Assembly: GCA_021324395.1 (NCBI GenBank) | Contig: JAJPJG010000031.1 | Location: forward strand, 149,933-213,932 | From: Spartobacteria bacterium | Lineage (GTDB): Bacteria > Verrucomicrobiota > Verrucomicrobiia > Chthoniobacterales > Chthoniobacteraceae | Direction: 5' to 3' | DNA length: 64,000 nt | Shown: in pieces, positions 34,588-46,340 of the stretch | Numbering within the stretch: the stretch's first letter is position 1 | How the letters are laid out: every line of letters starts with the position of its first letter | Notes under the pieces: generated by a model | Seen by the model: the letters and a program-made list of their open reading frames with translations, nothing else | What the model was told of the DNA's origin: nothing | Database searches by the model: none | Position numbers and translations under genes: made by a program

Positions 34588-34819
34588 TCAACACAAAAAC
34601 ATACATACGGTCCGGTCACGCATTTTGGCCATTGTGGAAAGCATCCGCGTCATCCCATCATCGAGATTCGACACGCGATTTTGCAGATCGCCCATCCCGT
34701 CTCGAAGATCGAACACCCAGGAACGAACCTGCGGCATTCGATCATGAGAATCGAATACCGAAACCCGAACATCGGTCATTCAATCATGAGAATTTGATGA
34801 CCGATTCTCATTATTGAAT
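34588..34819. repeat. Degenerate 21-bp periodic repeat region with a terminal inverted repeat
   Basis: In the 320-bp gap 34510-34829 the minus strand reads as about nine imperfect 21-base units; translated from 34779 they give a 63-residue run of heptads (VFDSHDR, VFDLRDG, VSNLDDG, MAKMRDR). The units share TCTCATGAT-like cores, themselves near-palindromic. At the right end 34778-34793 and 34804-34819 form a 16-bp inverted repeat with one mismatch and a 10-base loop, just after the stop of the TIGR03032 gene. There is no convincing start site, so I treat it as repeat DNA or a decayed coiled-coil gene rather than a CDS. Confidence 0.55.
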
Positions 34820-34829
34820 ATCCAAATCG

Positions 34830-35960
34830 CTACGCCGTGCGCAGCGCCTCGGGGACGTCGCGCAGGGCGGCGTCGGGGAGGACGAAGGAGGAGTCGAGGG
34901 TTTCGCCGGGTTCGTTGACGAGGTCGGGGTGGACGATGCCGGGGAGGACCTGGATGGCGAAGATTTCCTGGACGATGCCCTCGAAGCGCAGGAAGGCAAC
35001 GGTCTGGCCGTTGCGGATGTCGATGACCCAGACGCCGCATGCGCGTTCTTTTTCGCTGAGTTCCTCGACGAGCGGGATGCCGCTGAAGACGGCGCTTTCG
35101 CGCACCTGGGAGAGGCCGATGAAAGCGAGATTGCCGTAAAAATCGAGGCCGCGTGTGAAGCCGGGCATTTTGGCGACGATGTCGGTTTTGCCTGTTTCTA
35201 AATCGACGACGGAGAGGGTGCCGTGGCCGCTCTCGAGGATCCATGTTTTGCCGGCGTAAACGCGTGGCGAGTGGGGCATGGAGAGGCCGGTGACGACGGG
35301 TTCGCCGCTGGGCATGTGGAGCATCATGCCGCCGTTGCGTTTGTTATCGCGCCAGCCGCCGGCGGTGTCGGTCGCGCCGAGGCAGGTGAGGTATTTGATT
35401 TTGCCGTCAACGATGGCCATGCCGTTGAGATGGCAGCGGTCCTCGGGGGAGAGGGCGCTGACGAAGGGCGGCCGCCAGCGGGGGACGAAGCTGTTTTCGC
35501 GATCGAAGGTGCAGAGGCAGGAGAAGCGGGTGTTGACGGCCCAGAGTTCGCCGCCGATGAAGCCGATCTCGTGGATGCGGATGTCGCCGCTGTGGTGGGT
35601 GAGGCGCGGGAGAAATGCGGCGTCGCATTCGCCCTTCGGCTCGAGCTTCGGCGCGACGTCGGGCTGGTTGCGGAATTCCCAGACTTCGTGCTTCGCGCCG
35701 ATGGCGAGCCGCCCGGTGGTGGGTTGGTAGGCGACGCCCATCGGGCTGTAAAAATGGCGGAAGTGGGTGTTTAACGCGTCGCCCTGTGCACGAACGAGGA
35801 TGAGTTTACCGGCTTGATACGTGGAGACGATGAGCGAGATGCCGAGATGCCGGAGCAGCGCGGGGAAGTTGCTCGTGTGGCTGCTCGTAAACGAGTCGTT
35901 TTCGGCAGCGGGCGGGGTTTCGGGAGTCTGGGGAGTTTGGGCTTCGCCGGTGTCGGCCAT
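34830..35960 (-). CDS. TIGR03032 / DUF4915 family protein
   Basis: A 376-residue soluble protein, probably a beta-propeller. Markers of the family: GISLIVSTYQAGKLILVR, FYSPMGVAYQPTTGRLAIG, VNTRFSCLCTFD, DRCHLNGMA and MPHSPRVYAGKTWILESGHG. The first ~30 residues are Pro/Thr-rich. No export signal. The reaction, if any, is unknown; relatives are common in planctomycetes, verrucomicrobia and cyanobacteria. It is divergent from scpB. Confidence 0.85.
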   Translation of the reverse strand: MADTGEAQTPQTPETPPAAENDSFTSSHTSNFPALLRHLGISLIVSTYQAGKLILVRAQGDALNTHFRHFYSPMGVAYQPTTGRLAIGAKHEVWEFRNQPDVAPKLEPKGECDAAFLPRLTHHSGDIRIHEIGFIGGELWAVNTRFSCLCTFDRENSFVPRWRPPFVSALSPEDRCHLNGMAIVDGKIKYLTCLGATDTAGGWRDNKRNGGMMLHMPSGEPVVTGLSMPHSPRVYAGKTWILESGHGTLSVVDLETGKTDIVAKMPGFTRGLDFYGNLAFIGLSQVRESAVFSGIPLVEELSEKERACGVWVIDIRNGQTVAFLRFEGIVQEIFAIQVLPGIVHPDLVNEPGETLDSSFVLPDAALRDVPEALRTA

Positions 35961-36072
35961 GATGAGGAGGCAACGTAATCAGGAAGCTCGCGAAGGACAC
36001 GCACAAATTGCGTTCAATTCATTGCAATTCGTGGTTGCGCCGCGCGCGCGAAAGTCGAAAATCCCGCAGACC

Positions 36073-36798
36073 ATGTCGTTAAAACAAGTCGTCGAGGCGC
36101 TCGTGTTCGCTTCCCAGAAACCGCTCATGCCGCGTGAAATCGTGGCTGCGCTCAAAGGCGCGGCGCAGGACACGGAGGATACCGACGCGAAAGATTTTGC
36201 CAAAGTGAAGGAAGCGCAGGTCGCGGCGCTTCTCGAGGAATTGAAAGTCGAATACATCGAGCAGCAGCGTGCTTTCCAGCTCGTTGAACAAGTGAACGGC
36301 TGGCAATTTGTTACCGATCCGGCATACGGTCGCTGGGTGCGCCAATTGTATCCCGAGGCAAAACCGGCGCGCTTGAGCGGGCCGGCGCTGGAGACGCTGG
36401 CGATCATCGCGTATCGGCAACCGATCACGCGCGCGGACATCGAGGCGGTGCGCGGCGTCGCCGTGGATGGAATGGTGAACGCGCTGCTCGAGCGGGGATT
36501 GATCCGCATCGCGGGACGCGCGGAGGTGCCGGGCCGTCCGCTGCTTTACGAGACGACACAATTTTTCCTGGAGCATTTCGGATTGAAAGCACTCGAGGAA
36601 ATGCCGAACTCCGCGGAACTGCGCCGGATGAATTTGCCGACTGCGCCGGTGGTCGAGGAGAAGCAGCTCGCGGAGCAAATGACGCTCGCCGAAACGCCGG
36701 CACAAGCGGACGCGGAAGCGCCCGCCGAAAATCCGGAATCGTCTGCGGAACCAGCAGCAGAGCCGGTTCCCGAGGAACAAACCCCCGCTGCCGAATGA
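36073..36798 (+). CDS. scpB: Segregation and condensation protein B
   Basis: A 241-residue kleisin-partner of the SMC-ScpA complex that compacts and separates chromosomes. The ATG at 36073 gives the standard start MSLKQVVEALVFASQKPL. The two winged helices are visible, with LSGPALETLAIIAYRQPITRADIEAVRG in the second, and LLYETTQFFLEHFGL. A 30-residue insertion with DTEDTDAKDFAKVK falls in the first winged helix. The last ~50 residues are a Pro/Ala/Glu tail. The stop overlaps the pheA start by 4 bp. ScpA is not in the window. Confidence 0.94.
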   Translation: MSLKQVVEALVFASQKPLMPREIVAALKGAAQDTEDTDAKDFAKVKEAQVAALLEELKVEYIEQQRAFQLVEQVNGWQFVTDPAYGRWVRQLYPEAKPARLSGPALETLAIIAYRQPITRADIEAVRGVAVDGMVNALLERGLIRIAGRAEVPGRPLLYETTQFFLEHFGLKALEEMPNSAELRRMNLPTAPVVEEKQLAEQMTLAETPAQADAEAPAENPESSAEPAAEPVPEEQTPAAE

Positions 36799-37862
36799 CA
36801 CTTTCCGATCTCCGCAAGAAAATCGACGAGCTCGATTCGAGGCTGATCGCGCTGTTAAACGAACGTGCCGATCTGGTGCACGAAGTTGGACTTTTGAAAA
36901 AGCGGGACGGACTCGCGATCTACGCGCCTGAACGCGAGGAGCAGTTGCTGCAGGCGCTGGTAAAGAAGAGCAAAGGGCGTCTGCCGGAAGCGGCGATCCG
37001 CGCGATTTATCGTGAGATCATGTCGGCGTCGTTCGCACTCGAGAAGCCGCTGACGATCGCGTATCTCGGCCCGGAAGCGACGTGGTCGCATCAGGCCGCG
37101 CGGCAGAAATTCGGCGCGAGCGTCGATTACGCAGCACAGTCGAGCATTGCCGAAGTGTTTAACGTAGTAACGCGCGGCAAGGCCGATTACGGCGTGGTGC
37201 CGATTGAGAATTCCACCGAGGGCGCGGTGAATTACACGCTCGATGTATTCATGGATTCCGAGCTGAAAATCTGCGCGCAGTTTTCGCTCAAGATCGAAAA
37301 CAATCTCATCGCAAAAATTCCGCACGAGGAAATCCGCAAGGTTTATTCGCACCCGCAAGTCTTCGGCCAATGCCGGCAATGGCTGCGCCACAATTTGCCG
37401 CATGTCGATTTGATCGAAGTCGCGAGCACCACGCACGCGGCCGAGCTCGCCGCGAAGGAGCCGCATGCCGCGGCGATCGCAGGACAGATGGCTGCGGAAG
37501 TTTACGGACTGAAAGTCCTCGACCCGTCAATCCAGGACAGCGCGAATAACACGACGCGTTTCCTGGTTGTTGGCCACAACACATGTCCGCAAACCGGCAA
37601 CGACAAGACGTCGCTGATGTTTTGCGTGCAGGACAAACCGGGTGCGCTATTTTCGGCGATCGAGCCATTCAAGCAGCTCAAGATTAACATGAGCAAAATC
37701 GAGAGCCGCCCGTCGAAGCGCAAAGCGTGGGAGTATTTTTTCTTCGTGGATGTGGAAGGGCACGCACAGGATGAGATGCTCCAAAAGGCGCTTTCGGAGC
37801 TGGAAAAGCATTGCACGTTCGTGAAGATTCTGGGCAGCTATCCGAAAGCTTCAGCGAGCTAA
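36795..37862 (+). CDS. pheA: Bifunctional chorismate mutase / prephenate dehydratase (P-protein)
   Basis: A 355-residue enzyme for phenylalanine synthesis. The chorismate mutase domain fills about residues 1-85 (LRKKIDELDSRLIALLNERADLV). The dehydratase domain follows with YLGPEATWSHQAA, VPIENSTEGAVNYTLD and NTTRFLVVG; the TRF motif is catalytic. The C-terminal ACT domain (about 275-355) has KPGALFSAIEPF and the ESRPSK motif linked to phenylalanine feedback inhibition. Its start overlaps scpB by 4 bp. Confidence 0.96.
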   Translation: MTLSDLRKKIDELDSRLIALLNERADLVHEVGLLKKRDGLAIYAPEREEQLLQALVKKSKGRLPEAAIRAIYREIMSASFALEKPLTIAYLGPEATWSHQAARQKFGASVDYAAQSSIAEVFNVVTRGKADYGVVPIENSTEGAVNYTLDVFMDSELKICAQFSLKIENNLIAKIPHEEIRKVYSHPQVFGQCRQWLRHNLPHVDLIEVASTTHAAELAAKEPHAAAIAGQMAAEVYGLKVLDPSIQDSANNTTRFLVVGHNTCPQTGNDKTSLMFCVQDKPGALFSAIEPFKQLKINMSKIESRPSKRKAWEYFFFVDVEGHAQDEMLQKALSELEKHCTFVKILGSYPKASAS

Positions 37863-37899
37863 TTTCCAAACCACAAGCGGGACAAAGAGGCTCATTGCT

Positions 37900-37971
37900 G
37901 ACACGGTGTCGGTATCGATGTAAGTGACATGCTGTCACGCATAAGTTCGCGACTCGACGAACTTCGTTCGT
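37900..37971. promoter_or_regulatory. Cluster of dyads upstream of the Hsp20 genes
   Basis: The 222-bp gap before hsp20 holds three dyads: GACACGGTGTC (37900-37910), GTGACATGCTGTCAC with perfect 6-bp arms (37924-37938), and ACGAACTTCGTTCGT (37957-37971). The first two share a TGACA core and could be operator sites. None resembles the CIRCE element. Function is guesswork. Confidence 0.3.
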
Positions 37972-38084
37972 TTCAAGTTATTCTTTTCAAGCTGGTTGGG
38001 AAATGGATTGCGACGGACAATATATCGGCACAGCTAAAGCTCATATAAAAAGTAGCAAAACTTCAAACAAAGGAGAAAGCAACT

Positions 38085-38549
38085 ATGAGTCTAATTCGTT
38101 ACCAACCACCTGAGCTCTCGACATGGACGCCGTTTGACGGTCTCTCTTCGCTCCGGGATGACCTGAATCGACTATTCGATTTCACGTTTCCCGGGACACG
38201 CGAAACGGGGCTGTTCACCGGCTGGTCCCCGGCGCTCGACGTGCATCAGGACAAAGACAACGTGTTCGTGAAATGCGAACTGCCGGGCATGAAAAAGGAG
38301 GAAATCGACATTTCGTTGCATGACGGAATGCTGAGCATTTCCGGCGAACGCAAACACGAATCCGAGCACAAGGAAGGCGAGTCCTTTCGCAGCGAACGCT
38401 ACTTCGGCAAATTCCATCGGAGCATTGCGCTGCCGACGGCGGTTGACGCGGGCAAGGTAAAAGCCGCTTATAAAGACGGCATTCTCACCGTGACGCTGCC
38501 GAAAGCCGAGGAAGCCAAACCGAAACAAATCGAAGTCAGCGTTTCCTAA
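38085..38549 (+). CDS. Small heat shock protein, Hsp20/alpha-crystallin family (first copy)
   Basis: A 154-residue ATP-independent chaperone that holds unfolding proteins. An AAAGGAGA ribosome binding site lies 8 bp before the ATG. The alpha-crystallin domain (about 45-150) has SPALDVHQDKDNVFVKCELPGMKKEEIDI, shown here by its GMKKEEI motif, then LSISGERKHE and the closing YKDGILTVTLPKAEE. The N-terminal arm has FDGLSSLRDDLNRLFD. A second Hsp20 gene follows after 57 bp, so two oligomer partners are probably co-transcribed. Confidence 0.95.
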   Translation: MSLIRYQPPELSTWTPFDGLSSLRDDLNRLFDFTFPGTRETGLFTGWSPALDVHQDKDNVFVKCELPGMKKEEIDISLHDGMLSISGERKHESEHKEGESFRSERYFGKFHRSIALPTAVDAGKVKAAYKDGILTVTLPKAEEAKPKQIEVSVS

Positions 38550-38606
38550 AACAAACACCGCGGACGGAGCCGACGCTCTGTCCGCACAAACAGGAGAAAA
38601 TTTAAA

Positions 38607-38984
38607 ATGAATACATTAACGAAAACCGAGGATCGGACGAGCGCCAACGGCACACGCCAGGTCAGCTACGTCTCGCCAGCCGCAAACATCTGGGAAACAA
38701 CCGACGGTTACGCGCTGCAAGCGGAAATGCCGGGCGTTTCCAAAGACGGGCTGGAAATCACCGTTGAAAACAACGAGCTAACCATCGTCGGCCGCCGTAG
38801 CGATGAAGCGCTGAAAGGAGATGTCGTTTATCGCGAGTCCCGTGCGTGGGATTACAAGCGGGTCTTCGAGCTCGATCCGAGCATCGATGCCGCGAAGATC
38901 ACGGCGAAAATCGAGCAGGGCGTCCTGACGCTCACGCTGCCGAAAGCCGAAGCGGTGAAACCGCGCAAGATCACGATCAGCTAA
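38607..38984 (+). CDS. Small heat shock protein, Hsp20 family (second, shorter copy)
   Basis: A 125-residue alpha-crystallin protein with a CAGGAG ribosome binding site. The N-terminal arm is short and polar. The core shows SPAANIWETTDGYALQAEMPG, visible by its AEMPGVSKDGLEI part, then LTIVGRR and EQGVLTLTLPKAE. Compared with the upstream copy it lacks the LxxLF arm and much of the N-terminal extension, so the pair are distinct paralogues, not a recent duplication. A terminator follows before recA. Confidence 0.93.
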   Translation: MNTLTKTEDRTSANGTRQVSYVSPAANIWETTDGYALQAEMPGVSKDGLEITVENNELTIVGRRSDEALKGDVVYRESRAWDYKRVFELDPSIDAAKITAKIEQGVLTLTLPKAEAVKPRKITIS

Positions 38985-39013
38985 CAACAGCGAAGGCTTG
39001 TCCAAGTCGAAAG

Positions 39014-39050
39014 AATAACCCGCGGGCGAAAACTCGCGGGTTATTTCTTT
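39014..39050 (+). terminator. Rho-independent terminator after the Hsp20 pair
   Basis: An 11-bp perfect stem (39014-39024 with 39035-39045) with a 10-base loop, followed by TTTCTTTTG. It separates the heat-shock pair from recA. Confidence 0.82.
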
Positions 39051-39106
39051 TGCCCAAGATGACGCGGCTCTGCTAAGTTCGCGCGCTTAAATACCGGAGT
39101 AAATTT

Positions 39107-40144
39107 ATGGCCGCCAAACTCGAAGAAAAACCCCAGGAAGACAAGCTCGCCGCCGCACGCGCAAAGAACCTCGATCTCGCCATTCAGCAAATCGCGAAGG
39201 ACTACGGCGAAGGCGCGATCATGAAGCTCGGTGACGCGCAGGTGATGGATGTCGAGGTCATTCCCACAGGCAACATTTTGATCGATCGCGCGCTCGGTGT
39301 TGGTGGCGTTCCGCGCGGACGCGTTGTGGAAATTTACGGCCCGGAATCCTCGGGCAAAACGACGCTCACACTCACGATTATCGCGCAGGCGCAACGTCGC
39401 GGCGGGCTCGCAGCATTCATCGACGTCGAGCACGCGCTTGATCCGCAATATGCGCGTGTTCTCGGAGTCAACGTGGACGAGCTGCTCGTCGCGCAGCCGA
39501 GCTCCGGCGAGGAAGCGCTCCGCATTTGTGAAACATTGATTCGTTCCAACGCACTTGATGTCGTCGTCATCGATTCCGTTGCCGCGCTCGTGACGAAAGC
39601 CGAGCTCGAAGGCGAGATCGGCGACACGACCGTCGGCGCGCAGGCGCGCTTGATGAGCGCAGCGCTGCGCAAATTGACTTCGCTGATTTCGAAAGCGCGC
39701 ACGACGTGCATTTTCACCAATCAAATCCGCGAAAAAATCGGTGTGATGTTCGGCAATCCCGAGACGACCCCCGGCGGAAAAGCGCTTAAATTCTACGCAA
39801 GCGTCCGCATGGACATCCGCCGCATCGGCGCGATCAAGCAGCCCGACGGCGTCGTGGTCGGCAACCGCACCAAGATCAAAGTTGTTAAAAACAAAGTCGC
39901 TCCTCCGTTCACCGAAGCCGAGTTCGACATCATGTATAACGAAGGCATCTCCGCGACCGGCTCGCTGCTCGATTTGGCGCTCGAGAAAAACATCATCGAG
40001 AAACGTGGTTCGTGGCTCAGCTACAAAGGCACGCAGCTCGCGCAGGGGCGCGACGCGGCGAAAGAGGCGCTGAAAAACGATCGCGCGCTTTACGAGGAAA
40101 TCGAAACCGCAGTCAAAGCCGCGCTAAACGGCGTCGAAAAGTAA
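39107..40144 (+). CDS. recA: Recombinase A
   Basis: A 345-residue DNA strand-exchange ATPase and SOS co-protease. Walker A GPESSGKT is at residues 78-85; [26 protein letters not shown] (Walker B), [22 protein letters not shown] (loop L2 region) and the C-terminal domain are all standard. No intein. The start has GGAG 7 bp upstream. No copy of the E. coli LexA box is visible in the 56 bp after the terminator, so SOS control, if any, uses another operator. Confidence 0.98.
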   Translation: MAAKLEEKPQEDKLAAARAKNLDLAIQQIAKDYGEGAIMKLGDAQVMDVEVIPTGNILIDRALGVGGVPRGRVVEIYGPESSGKTTLTLTIIAQAQRRGGLAAFIDVEHALDPQYARVLGVNVDELLVAQPSSGEEALRICETLIRSNALDVVVIDSVAALVTKAELEGEIGDTTVGAQARLMSAALRKLTSLISKARTTCIFTNQIREKIGVMFGNPETTPGGKALKFYASVRMDIRRIGAIKQPDGVVVGNRTKIKVVKNKVAPPFTEAEFDIMYNEGISATGSLLDLALEKNIIEKRGSWLSYKGTQLAQGRDAAKEALKNDRALYEEIETAVKAALNGVEK

Positions 40145-40150
40145 CCGCGT

Positions 40151-41182
40151 TCAACGCGATTGAACGCGTTCGCTGAGCGAGCGCAGATTGTGGCGCACCA
40201 GCGCGCCCATCGTATCGAGCTTTTCGTAAGACGCATCGCCATAATGCTCCGCGAGCTCCGCGCGCAGGCGCTCGACCTTTTCCGGAAATGACAACTGCTC
40301 GACGACCATCGCATCGAGCAGCAACTGCAGCCGCTCGGGGATGATTTTCATCCGGCGCAAAATGAGCGATTGCTCCTCGCGCTGATATTGCCGCGCGGTG
40401 GTGGTGTTGAGGTGCTTCAGGCAATACGCCACCAGCGCGCGGTTCGATTTGAAAAACTGCGGCCGGTAAAAGTTCATCCGCTCGTTATAGCTCTGCTGGT
40501 CGAAATCCATCGGGCGAATGCGGATCTGCACTTCCTCGACATCCGGCGTCATGTCCATGACGAAATTGCACGAGCGCATATCGCCGAGCAGCCGCACGAA
40601 ACAGCGCTCGTTGAATTTCACCAGCTCCTTCGCGAGCCGCACGATTTTCACCTGCGGATTGTTGAGCCAGTCCTTGATGAAAATGTCGCCCGGGATTCCC
40701 GCGACGTGTTCCTCGATGAGCGTGTTGCCGCACGTGAGATAGTGCATGCGGTTCGGCGAAAGCAGATGCTCCAGCTCCAGCCCATACACACGCGACGCAT
40801 CCGCCTTTTTCACGTAGTAGTAGTCCTGGTTGTCGTTAAACGAATTGACGATGCGGACACGGAATGGCTCCGAGTTTCCGAAGCTGCAAAAATCGATGCG
40901 ATCGACGTAAAGGTGCTGCATCACCGAGCGGTCGCCGCCCGCCTTGAGCAGCGCGTAGATTTCCTTCAGCCCCTCATGTAGCCGCTGCATCTCGAACGAC
41001 TGATACATCACCGTCGTCCAGAGCGTCTCCTTTTCGTTCTTGTCCAAAAGCGGCACCGACTCGTGGAAATAGCGCAGATCGCTGTAATCGATCGGCAGCT
41101 TCAGCTCGCGCCCGACGCGCTGGAGATACCCGCGCAAGCCGGGCTGAATCGGGTAGATCGGTTTGCGGAGCGTCGTTAACAT
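40151..41182 (-). CDS. Unknown protein with kinase-like catalytic motifs
   Basis: A 343-residue soluble protein (ATG at 41182; an upstream start would add 15 residues drawn from repeat DNA). Not a family I recognise. The middle contains RLLGDMRSCNFVMD and then RIRPMDFDQQSY, which resemble the catalytic loop (HGDxxxxN) and the metal-binding DFD of protein-kinase-fold phosphotransferases, while EEHVAGIPGDIFI could be the hinge. A glycine-rich loop is not obvious. Convergent with recA (6 bp apart) and divergent from alaS. The kinase reading is inference from two motifs. Confidence 0.6.
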   Translation of the reverse strand: MLTTLRKPIYPIQPGLRGYLQRVGRELKLPIDYSDLRYFHESVPLLDKNEKETLWTTVMYQSFEMQRLHEGLKEIYALLKAGGDRSVMQHLYVDRIDFCSFGNSEPFRVRIVNSFNDNQDYYYVKKADASRVYGLELEHLLSPNRMHYLTCGNTLIEEHVAGIPGDIFIKDWLNNPQVKIVRLAKELVKFNERCFVRLLGDMRSCNFVMDMTPDVEEVQIRIRPMDFDQQSYNERMNFYRPQFFKSNRALVAYCLKHLNTTTARQYQREEQSLILRRMKIIPERLQLLLDAMVVEQLSFPEKVERLRAELAEHYGDASYEKLDTMGALVRHNLRSLSERVQSR

Positions 41183-41188
41183 TGAATG

Positions 41189-41258
41189 ATTGAGGATTGC
41201 AGATTGATGCGGCTTTCGCCCGTCCAATCTTCAATCCGAAATCTGCAATCTACAATCG
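41189..41258. repeat. Dispersed inverted repeat, copy 1
   Basis: GATTGCAGATT (41195-41205) is repeated inverted as AATCTGCAATC (41240-41250), within the gap between the unknown gene (minus) and alaS (plus). The same words occur in another divergent gap at 47075-47173. Confidence 0.6.
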
Positions 41259-41309
41259 CCTGCGCTTTACCTTCGCGGCGAATCCGCTAATTTCCCCTTC
41301 CCGCGAAAC

Positions 41310-44423
<3,114 letters not shown>

Positions 44424-44429
44424 ATTCGC

Positions 44430-44948
44430 ATGACTCCACGTCAAGATATCCAAACCGTCACACCCGATGGGGCACCCGTGCGCCGGCTCATTGAGGGTGT
44501 GCGTATCCTGCCCGCGACGACGCATGCGGATGATCGCGGCACCCTGTGCGAGATTTTGCACGCGGGAAAGGAGCTGCATTCGGCGCCCATCGTTTACGTT
44601 TATCAATTCACGATCCGCCCCGGCAAAGTGAAGGGCTGGCACCAGCATCACTTGCACGACGACCGCATTTTTTTGAGCCAGGGCACGGTGAAGGTGGTGC
44701 TTTACGACGACCGGCCCGATTCGCAGACGCGCGGTCTCGTGAATGAAATCGTCCGCACTGAGCATCACCGTGACATCATGGTGATCCCCGCGTTTGTCTG
44801 GCACGCGCACCATAATGTCGGCGCGGCCGAGGCGCTGTTCGTCAGCATGCCGACGCGGCCTTACAATCACGCCAGTCCCGACGTGTTCCGGCTGCCGCTC
44901 GACAACGACGTGATTCCTTACAAGTTCGAGCAAAAACTCGGCTGGTAG
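44430..44948 (+). CDS. dTDP-4-dehydrorhamnose 3,5-epimerase-like cupin
   Basis: A 172-residue RmlC-fold protein. DDRGTLCEILHAG, QFTIRPGKVKGWHQHHLHDD and GTVKVVLYDDRPDS follow the RmlC order, with His residues in WHQHHLHD at the active site, and MVIPAFVWHAHHNVG replaces the usual IPxGfaHGF. It may epimerise or isomerise a nucleotide sugar; the changed motif means the exact reaction is uncertain. It lies 6 bp after alaS and 3 bp before a glycosyltransferase, so a sugar-modifying pair is attached to the alaS transcript. Confidence 0.78.
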   Translation: MTPRQDIQTVTPDGAPVRRLIEGVRILPATTHADDRGTLCEILHAGKELHSAPIVYVYQFTIRPGKVKGWHQHHLHDDRIFLSQGTVKVVLYDDRPDSQTRGLVNEIVRTEHHRDIMVIPAFVWHAHHNVGAAEALFVSMPTRPYNHASPDVFRLPLDNDVIPYKFEQKLGW

Positions 44949-44951
44949 TGC

Positions 44952-46244
44952 ATGCCGCGCGTCAGTGTCATCACGGCGACTTACAACTGGAGCAGCGTGC
45001 TGCGGTGCGCGATCGAGTCGGTCGCGCGGCAGACGTTTGGCGACTGGGAGCTGCTCGTCGTCGGCGATGGATGCACGGATGATTCCGGCGAAGTCGTCGC
45101 GTCGTTTTGCGATCCGCGCGTGCAGTGGCACAATCTTCCGCAGAATCACGGCCATCAATTCGCGCCAAACAACTTCGGCCTCAGCCGCGCGCGGGGCGAA
45201 TACATCGCGTATCTCGGTCACGACGACGTCTGGCATCGCGATCATCTCGCGTTGCTGGTGGAAAAAATGGACACAAGTCGCGCGGATGTCACGTGGTCGC
45301 ACGTCGAGATCATCGGCCCGCCGCCGGTGCATTTCCGCGCGCTGGGCGGCGTCGTGCCGGAAAGCGGTTTCGACGGGACGACGATTCTTTTTCCCACGTC
45401 ATTGATGCATCGGCGTGCCGTAACCGACGAACTTGGCGGTTGGCGCGATTATCGCGAGATCGTTTCCGCGCCCGATCGCGAAATCGTCGATCGCTTTTTT
45501 GCGGCGGGAAAAAAGTTCGCGCCCATACGGCGGCTCACCGCGTTCAAGTTCAGCGCGGGCATGCGCCGCAATTGTTACGTCGAAAAACCATCGCACGAGC
45601 AGCGCGAGTATTTGCGCCGCATGGATGGGGAACCGGATTTTATCGAGCGCGAGTTGCTCGCCATCGCCGCGTCTTACGAAACGCGCCACCCTGAAGTCGA
45701 GACACATCACAAACCCGAGACCGACGATCTCGCGGGGCGTGGCGTGAACGAAGCGCGACGTCGGCGTGGCGCGCTGGGTGCGGAACGCCCTGAAATCACC
45801 GTGTTCCCGCCGATTTGCGAAGGGAAGATTCATTTCGACCAAGCTGAGGCGCTTCCATTTCTTTGGTGTGGCTGGAGCGGGCCGGAACAAGGTTTCCGAT
45901 GGAGCGAAGGTGCGGATGCCGGCCTTGTTTTCGCTGCACAAGCGAACGAACCGCTCTCGTTCGTCATGAGTTGCGGCGCATTTTTAGCGAAAGGAAAAAT
46001 CGAGCGGCAAATCGTCCACGTGCAGTTGAACGGACAGCAAATCGCAACCCTCGATTTTGATGAAGAAGCGTGGCAGACGCGTGAAATCGCGTTGCCCGCC
46101 GCACACGTGCGCGAGCGCAACGAGTTGATTTTTCAATTTCCCGGAGCCGCATCGCCGCTCTCCTTCGGCATCAACGAAGACGCGCGGGTGCTTGCAATGC
46201 AGGTGCAGTGGTTTGCGCTGTGGGGCGGAAGTCAGTCCAAATAA
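44952..46244 (+). CDS. Family 2 glycosyltransferase with C-terminal beta-sandwich-like domain
   Basis: A 430-residue protein. Residues 1 to about 210 are the GT-A fold: VSVITATYNWSSVL, LLVVGDGCTDDS, LSRARGEYIAYLGHDDVWHRDHL, the last holding the DxD-like metal site. From about 275 a second domain begins (FPFLWCGWSGPE, AGLVFAAQANEPLSFVM, HVQLNGQQIATLDF), which looks like a jelly-roll carbohydrate-binding fold of a kind seen after some bacterial GT2 domains. It probably adds a sugar to a surface glycan together with the upstream epimerase. The end overlaps a minus-strand receiver remnant by 13 bp. Confidence 0.85.
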   Translation: MPRVSVITATYNWSSVLRCAIESVARQTFGDWELLVVGDGCTDDSGEVVASFCDPRVQWHNLPQNHGHQFAPNNFGLSRARGEYIAYLGHDDVWHRDHLALLVEKMDTSRADVTWSHVEIIGPPPVHFRALGGVVPESGFDGTTILFPTSLMHRRAVTDELGGWRDYREIVSAPDREIVDRFFAAGKKFAPIRRLTAFKFSAGMRRNCYVEKPSHEQREYLRRMDGEPDFIERELLAIAASYETRHPEVETHHKPETDDLAGRGVNEARRRRGALGAERPEITVFPPICEGKIHFDQAEALPFLWCGWSGPEQGFRWSEGADAGLVFAAQANEPLSFVMSCGAFLAKGKIERQIVHVQLNGQQIATLDFDEEAWQTREIALPAAHVRERNELIFQFPGAASPLSFGINEDARVLAMQVQWFALWGGSQSK

Positions 46245-46340
46245 TTGCGGACCGCCTGCAAAAGCTGCTGCGTCTGATAGGGCTTTTGCAGGAAGTTGAC
46301 ACGCAATGGCTTCGCATTCACCCCTAGAATTACGGATGTT
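46232..46340 (-). pseudogene. C-terminal remnant of a response-regulator receiver domain
   Basis: The minus strand between the glycosyltransferase and yebC can be read without a stop from about 46340 to a TGA at 46234-46232. It ends VNFLQKPYQTQQLLQAVRN then YLD, which is the last strand and helix of a CheY-like receiver; the KP pair is the conserved Lys-Pro of that fold. No upstream part, start codon or kinase remains in the window. It is a leftover of a deleted hybrid kinase or regulator gene. Confidence 0.6.

Noticed and set aside
34588..34779. A 63-residue coding gene on the minus strand
   Set aside because: It has no ribosome binding site, consists wholly of degenerate repeat units and ends in unrelated residues; kept only as repeat DNA.
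39051..39106. SOS box before recA
   Set aside because: No CTG-N10-CAG or Gram-positive-type LexA site is visible in the 56 bp upstream.
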